NCBI RefSeq assembly: GCF_001613165.1
Contig: NZ_BDBV01000109.1
Coordinates: 1-51,606, forward strand
Origin: Nocardia mexicana NBRC 108244
GTDB lineage: Bacteria; Actinomycetota; Actinomycetes; Mycobacteriales; Mycobacteriaceae
DNA length: 51,606 nucleotides
Direction of reading: 5' to 3'
In this document: piece after piece, positions 8,053 through 15,533 of the stretch
Numbering within the stretch: the stretch's first letter is position 1
Layout of the letters: the number at the start of each line of letters is the position of its first letter
Made by a program: the position numbers and the translations under genes
The notes under the pieces: model-generated
What the model was told of the DNA's origin: nothing
The model's database searches: none
What the model saw: the letters and a program-made list of their open reading frames with translations, nothing else

Positions 8053-9566
8053 CACTGACCTCCAGGATTCGTTTGCGCTGCTTGACCTTCCGTCGTGTCA
8101 CCCTCGTCCTGCTGTCGATTCAGCGGCAGCCGGACGATGAACCGGGTGTCTCCCGGCACCGACTCCACCCGGATGTCGCCGCCGTGCTTGTTCACCACGA
8201 TCCGGAACGAGATGTCCAGTCCCAGACCGGTTCCCTCGCCCACCGGTTTGGTGGTGAAGAACGGTTCGAAGATCCGGTGCCGGAGCTCATCGGGCACCCC
8301 GGGCCCGGTATCGCAGATTTCCACTGCGGCACAGTCGTTTTCGTGATAGGTGCGCACGGTGAGCGTGCCCCTGCCCGCCATCGCCGCGACCGCGTTGTCG
8401 ATCAGGTTCGTCCACACCTGATTCAATTCCGCCGCGTAACAAGGCAATTGCGGCAGGCCCCGGTCGTAGTCCTTGACGATCTCGATACCGTCGCCGATCT
8501 TGCGGGCGAGCATGACCAGGGTGCTGTCGAGCAGTTCGTGAATGTCGACCACCTGGAACGGCGCCCGGTCCATCTGCGAATACTGCTTGGCCGCGTGCAC
8601 CAGCGAGGAGATGCGGGTGGTCGAGTCGGCGATCTCGTTCATCAGCAACTCGGTCTCGACCGTGTAGTTCAGCCAGCGGATCGCGCCCTCGAACACCCCG
8701 CTGTCGTTGCCCTCCAGGGTGGCCGCCACCTTCTCCAGCCAGTCGATGTCGAATCCGGCCTGCACGAAGTTGGGCGCCAGGTCCCAGCCGTTGGCGATGC
8801 CGTGGTCGGCGAGCCAATCGCCCAGCTCGTCCTCGCGATCGGCGGCCTCCAGCGTCGTCAGCGTCGGAGCCTTGGCGACCTGGGTGGCGGCCTCCTCCTG
8901 CAGCTGCACCAGCGCCTCCAGCGACGACGGGTCGAACTTGCCGTGCGCCATCATCTTCAGCTTGTGCCGCATCCCGGCGACCCGTTCCCGCAGCGACGAC
9001 GTGGCCCGCACCGCGGCGGCCGCCGGATTGTTCAGCTCGTGGGTCAGCCCCGCCGACAGCGAGCCCAGCGCCAGCAGCCGCTCGCGCTGGCCGATGATCT
9101 CGTTGGCATTGCGGTTGCCGAAGAACACACCCTCGAGCAGGTGCAGCGCCATCGGGAACCAGTCCTGCATCATGCGCGCGAAGGTGCCCGCGTCGAGCAC
9201 GAAGAACTTCGACGGCTTGGTCACCGAGAACGACCCGGTGTAATTCTGCTCGGCCTTGTCGCCCATGTAGGCGGTCCAGGCACCGGCGTAGGAGCCGCGG
9301 TGATCGGTGCGGACCAGCTCGATCTCCTCGCCCGCCGACATCTTGGTCAGCACCACCTCGCCGTCCATCAGGACGTAGAAGCAGGTCGCCGGATCGCCCT
9401 CGCGGTACACCGGCCCCGGCTCGAAATGCTCCACGCGCCCGTCCCGGCACAGCCAGGCCAGCTGTTCGTCGTCGAGCTTCTCGAACAGGAACAGGGTGCG
9501 CAATTCCTCCGGGTCACAGATCAATTCCGTGCCCTTGACGTAATCGGCCGCTGCGTCGTCAGCCAT
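8052..9566 (-). CDS. cNMP-binding sensor histidine kinase
   Basis: A 504-residue soluble sensor kinase with no membrane segments. Residues about 25-145 form a CRP-like cyclic nucleotide-binding domain (FEPGPVYREGDPATCFYVLMDGEV). The dimerisation/phosphoacceptor region contains THELNNPAAAA with phospho-His at residue 176. An atypically long helical linker (about 180-330) precedes the HATPase: N box NQVWTNLIDNAVAAM, G1 DTGPGVPDE, F box FEPFFTTKP, G2 GTGLGLDIS. The start at 9566 is supported by AGGAG 10-14 nt upstream; the frame stays open far upstream but that overlaps the flavoprotein gene. The likely cognate regulator is encoded 11 bp upstream. The protein ends in GGQ. Cyclic nucleotide identity and signal are unknown. 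Confidence 0.93.
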   Translation of the reverse strand: MADDAAADYVKGTELICDPEELRTLFLFEKLDDEQLAWLCRDGRVEHFEPGPVYREGDPATCFYVLMDGEVVLTKMSAGEEIELVRTDHRGSYAGAWTAYMGDKAEQNYTGSFSVTKPSKFFVLDAGTFARMMQDWFPMALHLLEGVFFGNRNANEIIGQRERLLALGSLSAGLTHELNNPAAAAVRATSSLRERVAGMRHKLKMMAHGKFDPSSLEALVQLQEEAATQVAKAPTLTTLEAADREDELGDWLADHGIANGWDLAPNFVQAGFDIDWLEKVAATLEGNDSGVFEGAIRWLNYTVETELLMNEIADSTTRISSLVHAAKQYSQMDRAPFQVVDIHELLDSTLVMLARKIGDGIEIVKDYDRGLPQLPCYAAELNQVWTNLIDNAVAAMAGRGTLTVRTYHENDCAAVEICDTGPGVPDELRHRIFEPFFTTKPVGEGTGLGLDISFRIVVNKHGGDIRVESVPGDTRFIVRLPLNRQQDEGDTTEGQAAQTNPGGQ

Positions 9567-9577
9567 GGCGCACACTC

Positions 9578-11251
9578 CTACTGTTTCGCGATGTATCGAT
9601 GAACGAGCATGACGGCCATCGCACCCTCGCCCACGGCGGACGCGACCCGTTTGGCCGACTCCGACCGCACGTCGCCGGCCACGAACACGCCGGGCACGCT
9701 GGTCTCCAGATGATGCGGGGGCCGCGGCAGCTCCCAGCCCGCCGGGCGGGCGCCCTCGACCAGGAGGTCGGGGCCGGCCAGCACATATCCGGCCTCGTCC
9801 CGGACGACCAGGCCGTCGAGCCAGTCTGTCTCGGGTGCGGCGCCGATGAACAGGAACAACCGCTCCGCGTCCACCTTTTCTTCCGCGCCGGTGGAATTGT
9901 TGCGGAGCACGATCCGCTCCAGGTGGTCGTCGCCGTCGGCGGCCACCACCTCGGTGCAGGTGTGCACCTTGATGTTGGGGATCTGCTCGATCTGCTGGAC
10001 CAGATAGTGCGACATGCCCCGATCCAGCGAGTCCGAACGGACCAGAATGTGCACGGTGCTCGCATTGCGGGACAGGAAGACCGCCGCCTGCCCGGCCGAA
10101 TTCGCCCCGCCCACGATGTAGACCTCGCGGTCGGCACAGTCGGCGGCCTCGGTCATCGCCGAGCCGTAGTACACCCCGCGCCCGGTGTAATCGTCCACGC
10201 CCGGAGCCGGATGGTGGCGATAGTTGACGCCGGTGGCGATCAGCACCGAATGCGCCGCGACCGAACTGCCGTCGTCGAAGCGCACCACCCGGGCCGAACC
10301 GCACGCCTCCAGCCCCACCACCTCGCGCGCGGTGATCAGCTCGGCGCCGAACTTGACCGCCTGGCGCCGCGCCCGGTCCGCCAGCTGTGAGCCCGATAAT
10401 CCGTCCGGGAAACCGAGGTAGTTCTCGATGCGCGAACTCTGCCCGGCCTGGCCGCCGGTGGCCGTGCGCTCCACCAGCACGGTCCGCAGGCCCTCCGACG
10501 CGCCGTAGACCGCCGCGCCCAACCCGGCCGGACCGCCGCCGATCACGATCAGATCGTAGAAGTCGCCGGTGGGGTCGGTGCTGAGCCCGACGCTGCCCGC
10601 CAGCTGGGCGTCGGAGGGGGTGATCAGGGCCTGCCCCGCGGCGTCGATGATCACGGGGCACTGGTCCTGGGTGGCCCCGGCCGCCTCCAGCAGCCGCGAA
10701 CCCTCCGGCTCGTCGGCCAGGTACCAGCGGTAGGGCAGCTGGTTGCGGGCCAGGAATTCGCGCACCTGCGAGCAGCGGGCGGACCAGCGGTGCCCGATCA
10801 CCTTCGTCTCGTGCACCGGCCGGTGTTCGTCTCCGCGCCACGCCTCCAGCAGGGCGTCGACCACCGGGTACAGCTTCTCCTCCGGCGGATCCCACGGCTT
10901 GAGCAGATAGTGATCGAGATCGACGACATTGATCGCCTCGATGGCGGCATTGGTATCGGCGTAGGCGGTCAGCAGCACCCGGCGCGCATACGGGTGCAGA
11001 TCCATCGCCTGCTCGAGAAATTCGATGCCGTCCATGCCCGGCATCCGATAATCGGCGATCAGCACGGCGACCGGCTGGCCGCGCAGTTTCATCTCACGAA
11101 GCGCGTCGAGCGCGGAGGCGCCCGATTCCGCGCGCAGAATCCGATAATCCGCGCCGTAGCGGCGCCTCAGATCGCGGACCACAGCCCGGGAGACACCCGG
11201 GTCGTCGTCGACACTGAGGATTGCCGGTTTGGCGACAGCTGGTGAAGTCAC
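9578..11251 (-). CDS. Response regulator fused to thioredoxin reductase-like flavoprotein
   Basis: A 557-residue three-part protein. Residues 8-130 form a receiver domain with phospho-Asp 67 (VAVLIADYRMPGMDG) and a conserved KPW. Residues about 150-230 are a glutaredoxin/thioredoxin-like domain with a single Cys (SARCSQVREFLARNQLPYRWY). Residues about 235-550 are TrxR-like, with FAD motif VIGGGPAGLGAAVYGASEG, NAD(P) motif YIVGGANSAGQAAVFLSR and VAGDVRSESAKRV. The CxxC redox pair of real thioredoxin reductases is replaced by GVYYGSAMTEA, so it cannot reduce thioredoxin in the usual way. It starts with GTG at 11251; GAGG is too close to be a well-spaced Shine-Dalgarno. First gene of the operon with the cNMP kinase and UBP finger; probably a redox enzyme or sensor controlled by phosphorylation (inference). 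Confidence 0.93.
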   Translation of the reverse strand: MTSPAVAKPAILSVDDDPGVSRAVVRDLRRRYGADYRILRAESGASALDALREMKLRGQPVAVLIADYRMPGMDGIEFLEQAMDLHPYARRVLLTAYADTNAAIEAINVVDLDHYLLKPWDPPEEKLYPVVDALLEAWRGDEHRPVHETKVIGHRWSARCSQVREFLARNQLPYRWYLADEPEGSRLLEAAGATQDQCPVIIDAAGQALITPSDAQLAGSVGLSTDPTGDFYDLIVIGGGPAGLGAAVYGASEGLRTVLVERTATGGQAGQSSRIENYLGFPDGLSGSQLADRARRQAVKFGAELITAREVVGLEACGSARVVRFDDGSSVAAHSVLIATGVNYRHHPAPGVDDYTGRGVYYGSAMTEAADCADREVYIVGGANSAGQAAVFLSRNASTVHILVRSDSLDRGMSHYLVQQIEQIPNIKVHTCTEVVAADGDDHLERIVLRNNSTGAEEKVDAERLFLFIGAAPETDWLDGLVVRDEAGYVLAGPDLLVEGARPAGWELPRPPHHLETSVPGVFVAGDVRSESAKRVASAVGEGAMAVMLVHRYIAKQ

Positions 11252-11309
11252 CTCAAAAGTATGGGCGTCGACGCAAGTGGGTTCCCGCCGAACGTGCCCC
11301 GCCGGACGT

Positions 11310-11507
11310 TCACAGCCGGTGGTGCTGGACCAGGTCCAGCTCCTTCTGGGTCAGCAACCGCTCGAGCCGCTCCTCGCGCTCGACAGCCTTGTGTTGGGAT
11401 CTCTTACCACCGTGCCGGGGTGGGGCGGGGGCGTCGTCGGATTCTGGAACCGGAAGTAGCGGAACGGAATCCGGCTGCCTGCGGTGGAGGAGAAAGCGCA
11501 GTTTCAC
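11310..11507 (-). CDS. Small hypothetical protein
   Basis: A 65-residue reading frame starting GTG at 11507 with an unusually good ribosome-binding site (GAGGTGAT, 6 nt spacing), which is the main reason to call it. The N-terminal half is basic and Pro-rich (LRFLLHRRQPDSVP). The C-terminal half is a likely amphipathic helix (EREERLERLLTQKELDLV). No domain recognised. It lies upstream of and co-directional with the fused response regulator gene, 58 bp away, so it could be co-transcribed. Codon bias is good in the second half and weaker in the first. Confidence 0.5.
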   Translation of the reverse strand: MKLRFLLHRRQPDSVPLLPVPESDDAPAPPRHGGKRSQHKAVEREERLERLLTQKELDLVQHHRL

Positions 11508-11615
11508 GGCCGATCACCTCACGTTGGACGAAAACTCGGGCTCGGGTCGGTTGCTTCGTTGCCTGCCGCTTCATCTATCTGCCATTGTGCGTCCGTTATT
11601 ACAGGTACCGATACC

Positions 11616-11635
11616 GATCACATCAGAATGTGATC
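11616..11635. promoter_or_regulatory. Perfect inverted repeat, possible operator
   Basis: GATCACAT-CAGA-ATGTGATC is a perfect 8-bp inverted repeat in the non-coding stretch between the small gene (starts 11507) and the broken SRPBCC gene (starts 11741). The inner TCACA-N6-TGTGA resembles half-sites of CRP/FNR or GntR-type regulators. It may control either flanking transcript. Confidence 0.45.
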
Positions 11636-11740
11636 TAGTTGATTTTCAATCGAGTGTGTCCCGCGTCACTCCGACCGGGCCGACGGGGCCGTGTCCCAGT
11701 AGGATTCCCGTTACCGATCGTCACACCTCGGAGGGCAACG

Positions 11741-11880
11741 TTGCCGAACACCCTGGAAGCCACCGTCGACATCGCCGCCCCGCGCGAGCGGGTCTGGGCG
11801 GTCGTCTCCGATCTGAAGCGGATGCCGGAGTTCAGCCCGAACACGGTCCGAATGCTGCCGCTGGGCACGCCGCGGCCGCG
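11741..11880 (+). pseudogene. SRPBCC-family protein, 5' fragment only
   Basis: The reading frame starts at TTG 11741 with GGAGG 6-7 nt upstream and encodes NTLEATVDIAAPRERVWAVV, the classic first strand and helix of polyketide cyclase/START-type SRPBCC proteins, continuing DLKRMPEFSPNTVRMLPLGTPR. After about 45 residues the family similarity stops at a GC-rich stretch (CGCGGCCGCG, 11871-11880), and the continuing frame is Arg/Pro-rich nonsense antisense to the next gene. SRPBCC proteins are normally about 150 residues, so about two thirds is missing. The break coincides with the broken 3' end of the convergent PAP2 gene, indicating a single deletion. Confidence 0.72.
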
Positions 11881-12251
11881 TGCAGCGCATTGCGGCGGTC
11901 CGCGCCCTCCCAGCCGAACCAGGCGACCAGCGCCAGCCCGGTCAGCGCGATCACCGCCCCGTTGCCGACGGTCACCGGCCCGCCCAGCAGCACCCGCACC
12001 ACCGCGCAGACGACGTCGATCGCCACCGCGATCCCGAGGGTGATGAATCGCCGCCGCCACGACAGGCCGACCAGCGCGAGCGCCAGCCCGGCCCACGGCA
12101 CCGTCATCGACTTCGGCGTACCCGCGTAGTCGGCCCACAGGCTCTGCAGCGGGCCCTCGAAATCGTTGTAGGAGGCCACGATCTGCAGCACGACGAGCAG
12201 GACGGGCACGGCCGCCACCGCACCGGACACCAGCACCCGCTTCGACGGCAT
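11832..12251 (-). pseudogene. PAP2-type membrane protein, 3'-truncated
   Basis: Starting at ATG 12251, the frame encodes at least four hydrophobic helices (VLVSGAVAAVPVLLVVLQI; VPWAGLALALVGL; FITLGIAVAIDVVCAVV; VIALTGLALVAWFGW), like the N-terminal half of actinobacterial PAP2 phosphatase-family membrane proteins. After DRRNALHAAA at about 11875 the sequence changes abruptly to a short unrelated tail that reads antisense through the SRPBCC fragment and stops at 11832. The catalytic PAP2 motifs, which lie in the missing C-terminal half, are absent, so the product cannot be an active phosphatase. A shorter intact membrane protein is the less likely alternative. The family name rests on memory of homologues. 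Confidence 0.65.
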
Positions 12252-12414
12252 GCGGCTCCGGCGAGCATCACCACCGAAGTCGGAACGCGGGTCGTCGAGT
12301 AGCACGACGACCATAGTAAACGGCCGATGAACGCCGCCCCGCTGAGCAGCTGAACGACCGGCCACCGATCGGCGACGCACCCTTCGCCGGGGTCACGATC
12401 CGGCCTCGACCAGG

Positions 12415-13554
12415 CTAGTTGTCGAGTTCCTTGACCAAGGCGTCCACGACGGCCACCAGGTCGCCCTGGGCCGCCGCGGCCACGCGGCGCTGGCGCTGGT
12501 AGGAAGCGCCGCGCTTGGGGATGTCGGCGACCAGGGACAGTTCCTGCTCGCAGCCGAGCTGCTTCGAGATCGGTTCGAGCCGGTTGAGCAGTTCCGACAG
12601 GTCGTCGGTCACCAGGCGCTCGTTGCTGTCCGCGTCGGTGATGATGATCGCGTCCAGGCCGTAACGTGCTGCGCGCCACTTGTTTTCCTGCACGTGCCAC
12701 GGCGGGATGGTGGGCATCGTCTCCCCCGCCTCGACGCGGCGGTCGAGATCGACGATCAGGCAGTGGATGAGCGCGACCAGCGCGGAAAGCTCCAGGCGCG
12801 TGGGGATTCCGTCGCACACCCGCACCTCGATCGTCCCCCATTTCGGGGCGGGCCGGATATCCCAGTGCATGCCGCCGAGCTGCTCGATCACCCCGGTCTT
12901 CATCTGGTCGTGCACGAAACCCTCGAACTGCGACCAGTTCTCGAATTGGAACGGCAACCCGGCGGTGGGCAGCTGCTGGAACATCAGCGCCCGGTTACTG
13001 GCGTACCCGGTGTCGATTCCGGCCCACATGGGCGAGGACGCCGACAGCGCCAGCAGATGGGGATACGACAGCAGCAGCGTGTTCAGGATCGGAAAGACCT
13101 TCTCCGGGTGGGAAACCCCGACGTGCACGTGCACGCCCCAGATCAGCATCTGCCGCCCCCACCACTGGGTGCGTTCGATGAGTTCGTCGTAATGCGCTGT
13201 GCGCGTGAGCTGTTGGGTCGACCACTGCGCGAACGGGTGGGTCCCGGCGCAGAACAGATCCACCCCGGCCCGGTCGGCGGCGCCGCGCACGGCGTCCATG
13301 GTGCCGCTCAGATCGTCGAGGACCTCGCCCACCGTGTCGTGCACGCCGCTGACGAGCTCGACGGTGTTCTTCAGCAGTTCCTTGGTGATCTGCGGGGTAC
13401 CGTCGTGCGCGCGCAGGTCACCGACCGCGTCGAAGACCGCGGCGGCCTGGTTGGACAGGTTCCGCGTCTGCTTGTCGACGAGCGCGATCTCCCATTCGAC
13501 GCCCAGCGTCGGGCGGGGCGAGCTGTTCCACTGAACCTGACCGACCCCGCCCAT
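12415..13554 (-). CDS. YbdK-type glutamate-cysteine ligase family protein
   Basis: A 379-residue member of the carboxylate-amine ligase (GCS2/YbdK) family, which joins an amino acid gamma-carboxyl to an amine with ATP. Conserved segments include TLGVEWEIALVD (residues about 15-27, metal/substrate Glu), GTHPFAQW, WWGRQMLIWGVHVHVGV and GTIEVRVCDGIPT. Actinobacteria of this group use mycothiol rather than glutathione, so the real product is uncertain. The start at ATG 13554 has only a weak GGGGAT ahead. It begins 13 bp after the sodC stop on the same strand, matching the order of Rv0433 and Rv0432 in M. tuberculosis, so the two are probably co-transcribed. Confidence 0.92.
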   Translation of the reverse strand: MGGVGQVQWNSSPRPTLGVEWEIALVDKQTRNLSNQAAAVFDAVGDLRAHDGTPQITKELLKNTVELVSGVHDTVGEVLDDLSGTMDAVRGAADRAGVDLFCAGTHPFAQWSTQQLTRTAHYDELIERTQWWGRQMLIWGVHVHVGVSHPEKVFPILNTLLLSYPHLLALSASSPMWAGIDTGYASNRALMFQQLPTAGLPFQFENWSQFEGFVHDQMKTGVIEQLGGMHWDIRPAPKWGTIEVRVCDGIPTRLELSALVALIHCLIVDLDRRVEAGETMPTIPPWHVQENKWRAARYGLDAIIITDADSNERLVTDDLSELLNRLEPISKQLGCEQELSLVADIPKRGASYQRQRRVAAAAQGDLVAVVDALVKELDN

Positions 13555-13567
13555 GGCATCCCCGCGC

Positions 13568-14284
13568 TTACCCGACTACGCCACAGGCAACCCGGCCCCC
13601 CGCGTCACCGGTCGCCATCGTCTCGGCGTCCGGTCCGGCGGTGCCGTTGGCCTGCGTGTATCGGCTCGGAATGTTCCCGAAGTTGTCCGCACCGGCGTGG
13701 ATCATCAGGGCCTTACCCTTCAGATCGTCCAGGGTGACGGAGTCGGTGGTGGTGACCAGCTTGGCGGTGCCGTCCTGCCGCACCGACAGCGAGGTGAGAT
13801 CGCCGCTGGCCGGGTGCGTGCTCTGGTCGCCGACCTGCAGATGCCCGCCCGCGGACAGGAAGTTGCCCGCCGGGCCGCCCGACGGCGCCGTGGAGTTGGC
13901 CTCGCACTTGCCGAACTGGTGGAAGTGCAGGCCGTGGAAGCCGGGCTTGAGGCCGTGCGCCTCGACGATGAGTTCCAGGTGGTTGCCGGACTTGGCGATC
14001 GACGCGGTGCCGACCTGGGCGCCGGCCGGATCCTTCAGCGGCACCGACACCGAATCGCCCGCGGGCGCGGAGCCGTTGCCGTGCTCGGCGCCGTGTCCGG
14101 AGCCGTGCTCGCCGGATCCGGTGGACTCACCCGCCCCGGCCGAGCCCGTCCACACCGGCGGCGTGGTGCCCTTGACGTCACTCGACTCCTGGCTGTTGGT
14201 GCAGGCCGCGAGACCGAAGACCGCGACCGCCAGCACCGGGGTCACAGTCCGCCAGGACGGGCGACGAGTTGTGGACGGGGCCAT
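13568..14284 (-). CDS. sodC: Cu/Zn superoxide dismutase lipoprotein
   Basis: A periplasmic, lipid-anchored Cu/Zn superoxide dismutase of 238 residues that converts superoxide to peroxide and oxygen. The signal peptide ends in lipobox LAAC. A Gly/His/Ser-rich linker (GEHGSGHGAEHGNG, possibly metal-binding) precedes the catalytic fold with the metal ligand stretch GFHGLHFHQFGKCEA, SAGGHLQVG, and ALMIHAGADNFGNIP. A second Cys (GGRVACGVVG) pairs with the first as the conserved disulfide. The start is set by AAAGGAG 7 nt upstream of ATG 14284. Neighbours are the YbdK ligase and the LytR_C protein, as in mycobacteria. A pair of direct repeats lies just upstream. Confidence 0.96.
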   Translation of the reverse strand: MAPSTTRRPSWRTVTPVLAVAVFGLAACTNSQESSDVKGTTPPVWTGSAGAGESTGSGEHGSGHGAEHGNGSAPAGDSVSVPLKDPAGAQVGTASIAKSGNHLELIVEAHGLKPGFHGLHFHQFGKCEANSTAPSGGPAGNFLSAGGHLQVGDQSTHPASGDLTSLSVRQDGTAKLVTTTDSVTLDDLKGKALMIHAGADNFGNIPSRYTQANGTAGPDAETMATGDAGGRVACGVVG

Positions 14285-14295
14285 CGGGGAACTCC

Positions 14296-14320
14296 TTTAC
14301 GAGTACCGAGTTTACGAGTA
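14296..14320 (-). repeat. Direct repeat upstream of sodC
   Basis: TTTACGAGTA occurs twice, at 14296-14305 and 14311-14320, exactly 15 bp apart, between the sodC ribosome-binding site and its probable promoter. The first copy abuts the AAAGGAG. A direct-repeat regulator site or part of the promoter are both possible. Confidence 0.5.
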
Positions 14321-14410
14321 AAGCTGAGTGGACAGATTCGTTACCGGACAAGATGATGCCAGAGCCGTTATCCAGTTGAGGCGTCGGGCCGGGTTGCCCG
14401 AGACGACCGT

Positions 14411-14974
14411 TCAGTTCCCTGTGACGATCACTATCACGCCGGGCGGCGAGTTCGCGATTCCGGCGAATCGAGGCTCGGCGGTGACGCCCAATTCCGCGGC
14501 GATGGACTGCGCCGCCGCCTGCTCGCCGGGCGTATTGCCGTAGTAGACCGTGGTTTTCGGCACCACGCCGCCGGGGTAGTTGCCGGTCTCCGCGACGGTC
14601 CATCCGTCGGCGGTGAGCTGACCCGCGGTCTGCGCGGCCAGGCCCACGATGGTGCTGTTGTTGAGCACCCGCACGGGAACCGTCTTGTCGGCGCCCGCGG
14701 GCGTGGTCGGCGCGGCGGTCGTGGTCGTCGGTGCCACGGTGGTCGTGGTGGGCTGCGCCGCGGCCGATGTGGTGGTCGCGACCGGCTTCGGTGCGGTGGT
14801 GCTGGTGGGCTGGCCCTGGGTCGCCTGTCCCTGCGTCGAGCTGTCCGAAGCCTCGGAGTCGGAACTCGACAGCGACATCGCGCCGAGGCCGGCGAACACG
14901 ATGGCCAGCGCGATCAGCACCATCGCGAGCGCTCGCAGCGGCGGTCCACCGGAGGGCGGATTGGGGTTGCTCAC
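14411..14974 (-). CDS. virR: LytR_C-domain envelope protein (VirR/Rv0431-like)
   Basis: A 187-residue membrane-anchored protein: a short cytoplasmic N-terminus with Pro/Gly, one transmembrane helix (LRALAMVLIALAIVFAGLGAM, residues about 13-33), a long Thr/Ala/Pro linker rich in TTTT, and a C-terminal LytR_C domain (about 97-187, VPVRVLNNSTIVGLAAQTA to GVIVIVTGN). LytR_C domains occur in cell-wall assembly proteins. The M. tuberculosis protein in the same position, VirR (Rv0431), affects wall integrity and vesicle release (established there, inferred here). It lies between sodC and the DUF3263 gene on the same strand, as in mycobacteria. Confidence 0.9.
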   Translation of the reverse strand: MSNPNPPSGGPPLRALAMVLIALAIVFAGLGAMSLSSSDSEASDSSTQGQATQGQPTSTTAPKPVATTTSAAAQPTTTTVAPTTTTAAPTTPAGADKTVPVRVLNNSTIVGLAAQTAGQLTADGWTVAETGNYPGGVVPKTTVYYGNTPGEQAAAQSIAAELGVTAEPRFAGIANSPPGVIVIVTGN

Positions 14975-15013
14975 CTGGTCGACCCTAGTCGCCTGCGGAC
15001 GTGGACGCCCGCA

Positions 15014-15364
15014 TCACACCTGGAAGCCCAGGCGCCGTGCCGCACGGGCCTTCTGCCGACTGGCCCGCAGCCGCCGCAGCCGCTTCACCAGCATCGGATC
15101 GGCGGCCAGCGCCTCGGGCCTGTCGACGACGGCGTTGAGCACCTGGTAGTAGCGGGTGGCCGACATGCCGAACAGCTCGCGGATGGCCTCCTCCTTGGCG
15201 CCCGCGTACTTCCACCACTTGCGTTCGAAATCGAGAATGTCGAGTTCGCGGCGGGTCAGTCCGCTGGGATCGGTCTCGTCGACCGGTACCGCAACCGCGC
15301 CGTCCGCATCCACGGAAGAGCTGTCCTCGCTTGCGGATAGATTCCGGGCCGCTGCGCTGTCCAT
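15014..15364 (-). CDS. DUF3263 domain protein
   Basis: A 116-residue cytoplasmic protein. Its Asp/Ser-rich N-terminus is followed by the DUF3263 domain (residues about 35-95): GLTRRELDILDFERKWWKYAGAKEEAIRELFGMSATRYYQVLNAVVD. The pattern resembles a helix-turn-helix with the ATRYYQVLN helix as possible DNA reader. The basic C-terminus (RRLRASRQKARAARR) fits nucleic acid binding. GAGGGAG is 5 nt before ATG 15364. It is the ortholog by position of Rv0430 and is divergent from def. No function is established. Confidence 0.92.
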   Translation of the reverse strand: MDSAAARNLSASEDSSSVDADGAVAVPVDETDPSGLTRRELDILDFERKWWKYAGAKEEAIRELFGMSATRYYQVLNAVVDRPEALAADPMLVKRLRRLRASRQKARAARRLGFQV

Positions 15365-15533
15365 ATCGCTCCCTCGCCGAGTTACACCTGACGACTGCGT
15401 CCAGGGCTGCTATACGTCGTCGCTCATTCAACCACGAACGGCGGCGTTCCCCGTTCGCTCCTTCGGCGTGTCGGGCGGCGCCGACGTGTCCACTGCCACG
15501 GGCTGTTCCGGCGCCCGCGTAAAGTGACCGACC

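Noticed and set aside
9567..10895. Open frame continuing upstream of the cNMP histidine kinase
   Set aside because: It runs antiparallel in frame space through the fused flavoprotein gene, has Gly/Arg low complexity, and the kinase has its own ATG and ribosome-binding site at 9566.
9578..11251. Genuine thioredoxin reductase
   Set aside because: FAD and NAD(P) motifs are intact but the active-site CxxC is replaced by residues without cysteine, so the classical activity is unlikely.
13921..14150. His/Gly-rich region of SodC as a separate repeat element
   Set aside because: It is in frame, fits the known variable linker of lipoprotein-type SodC and has no DNA-level repeat structure.
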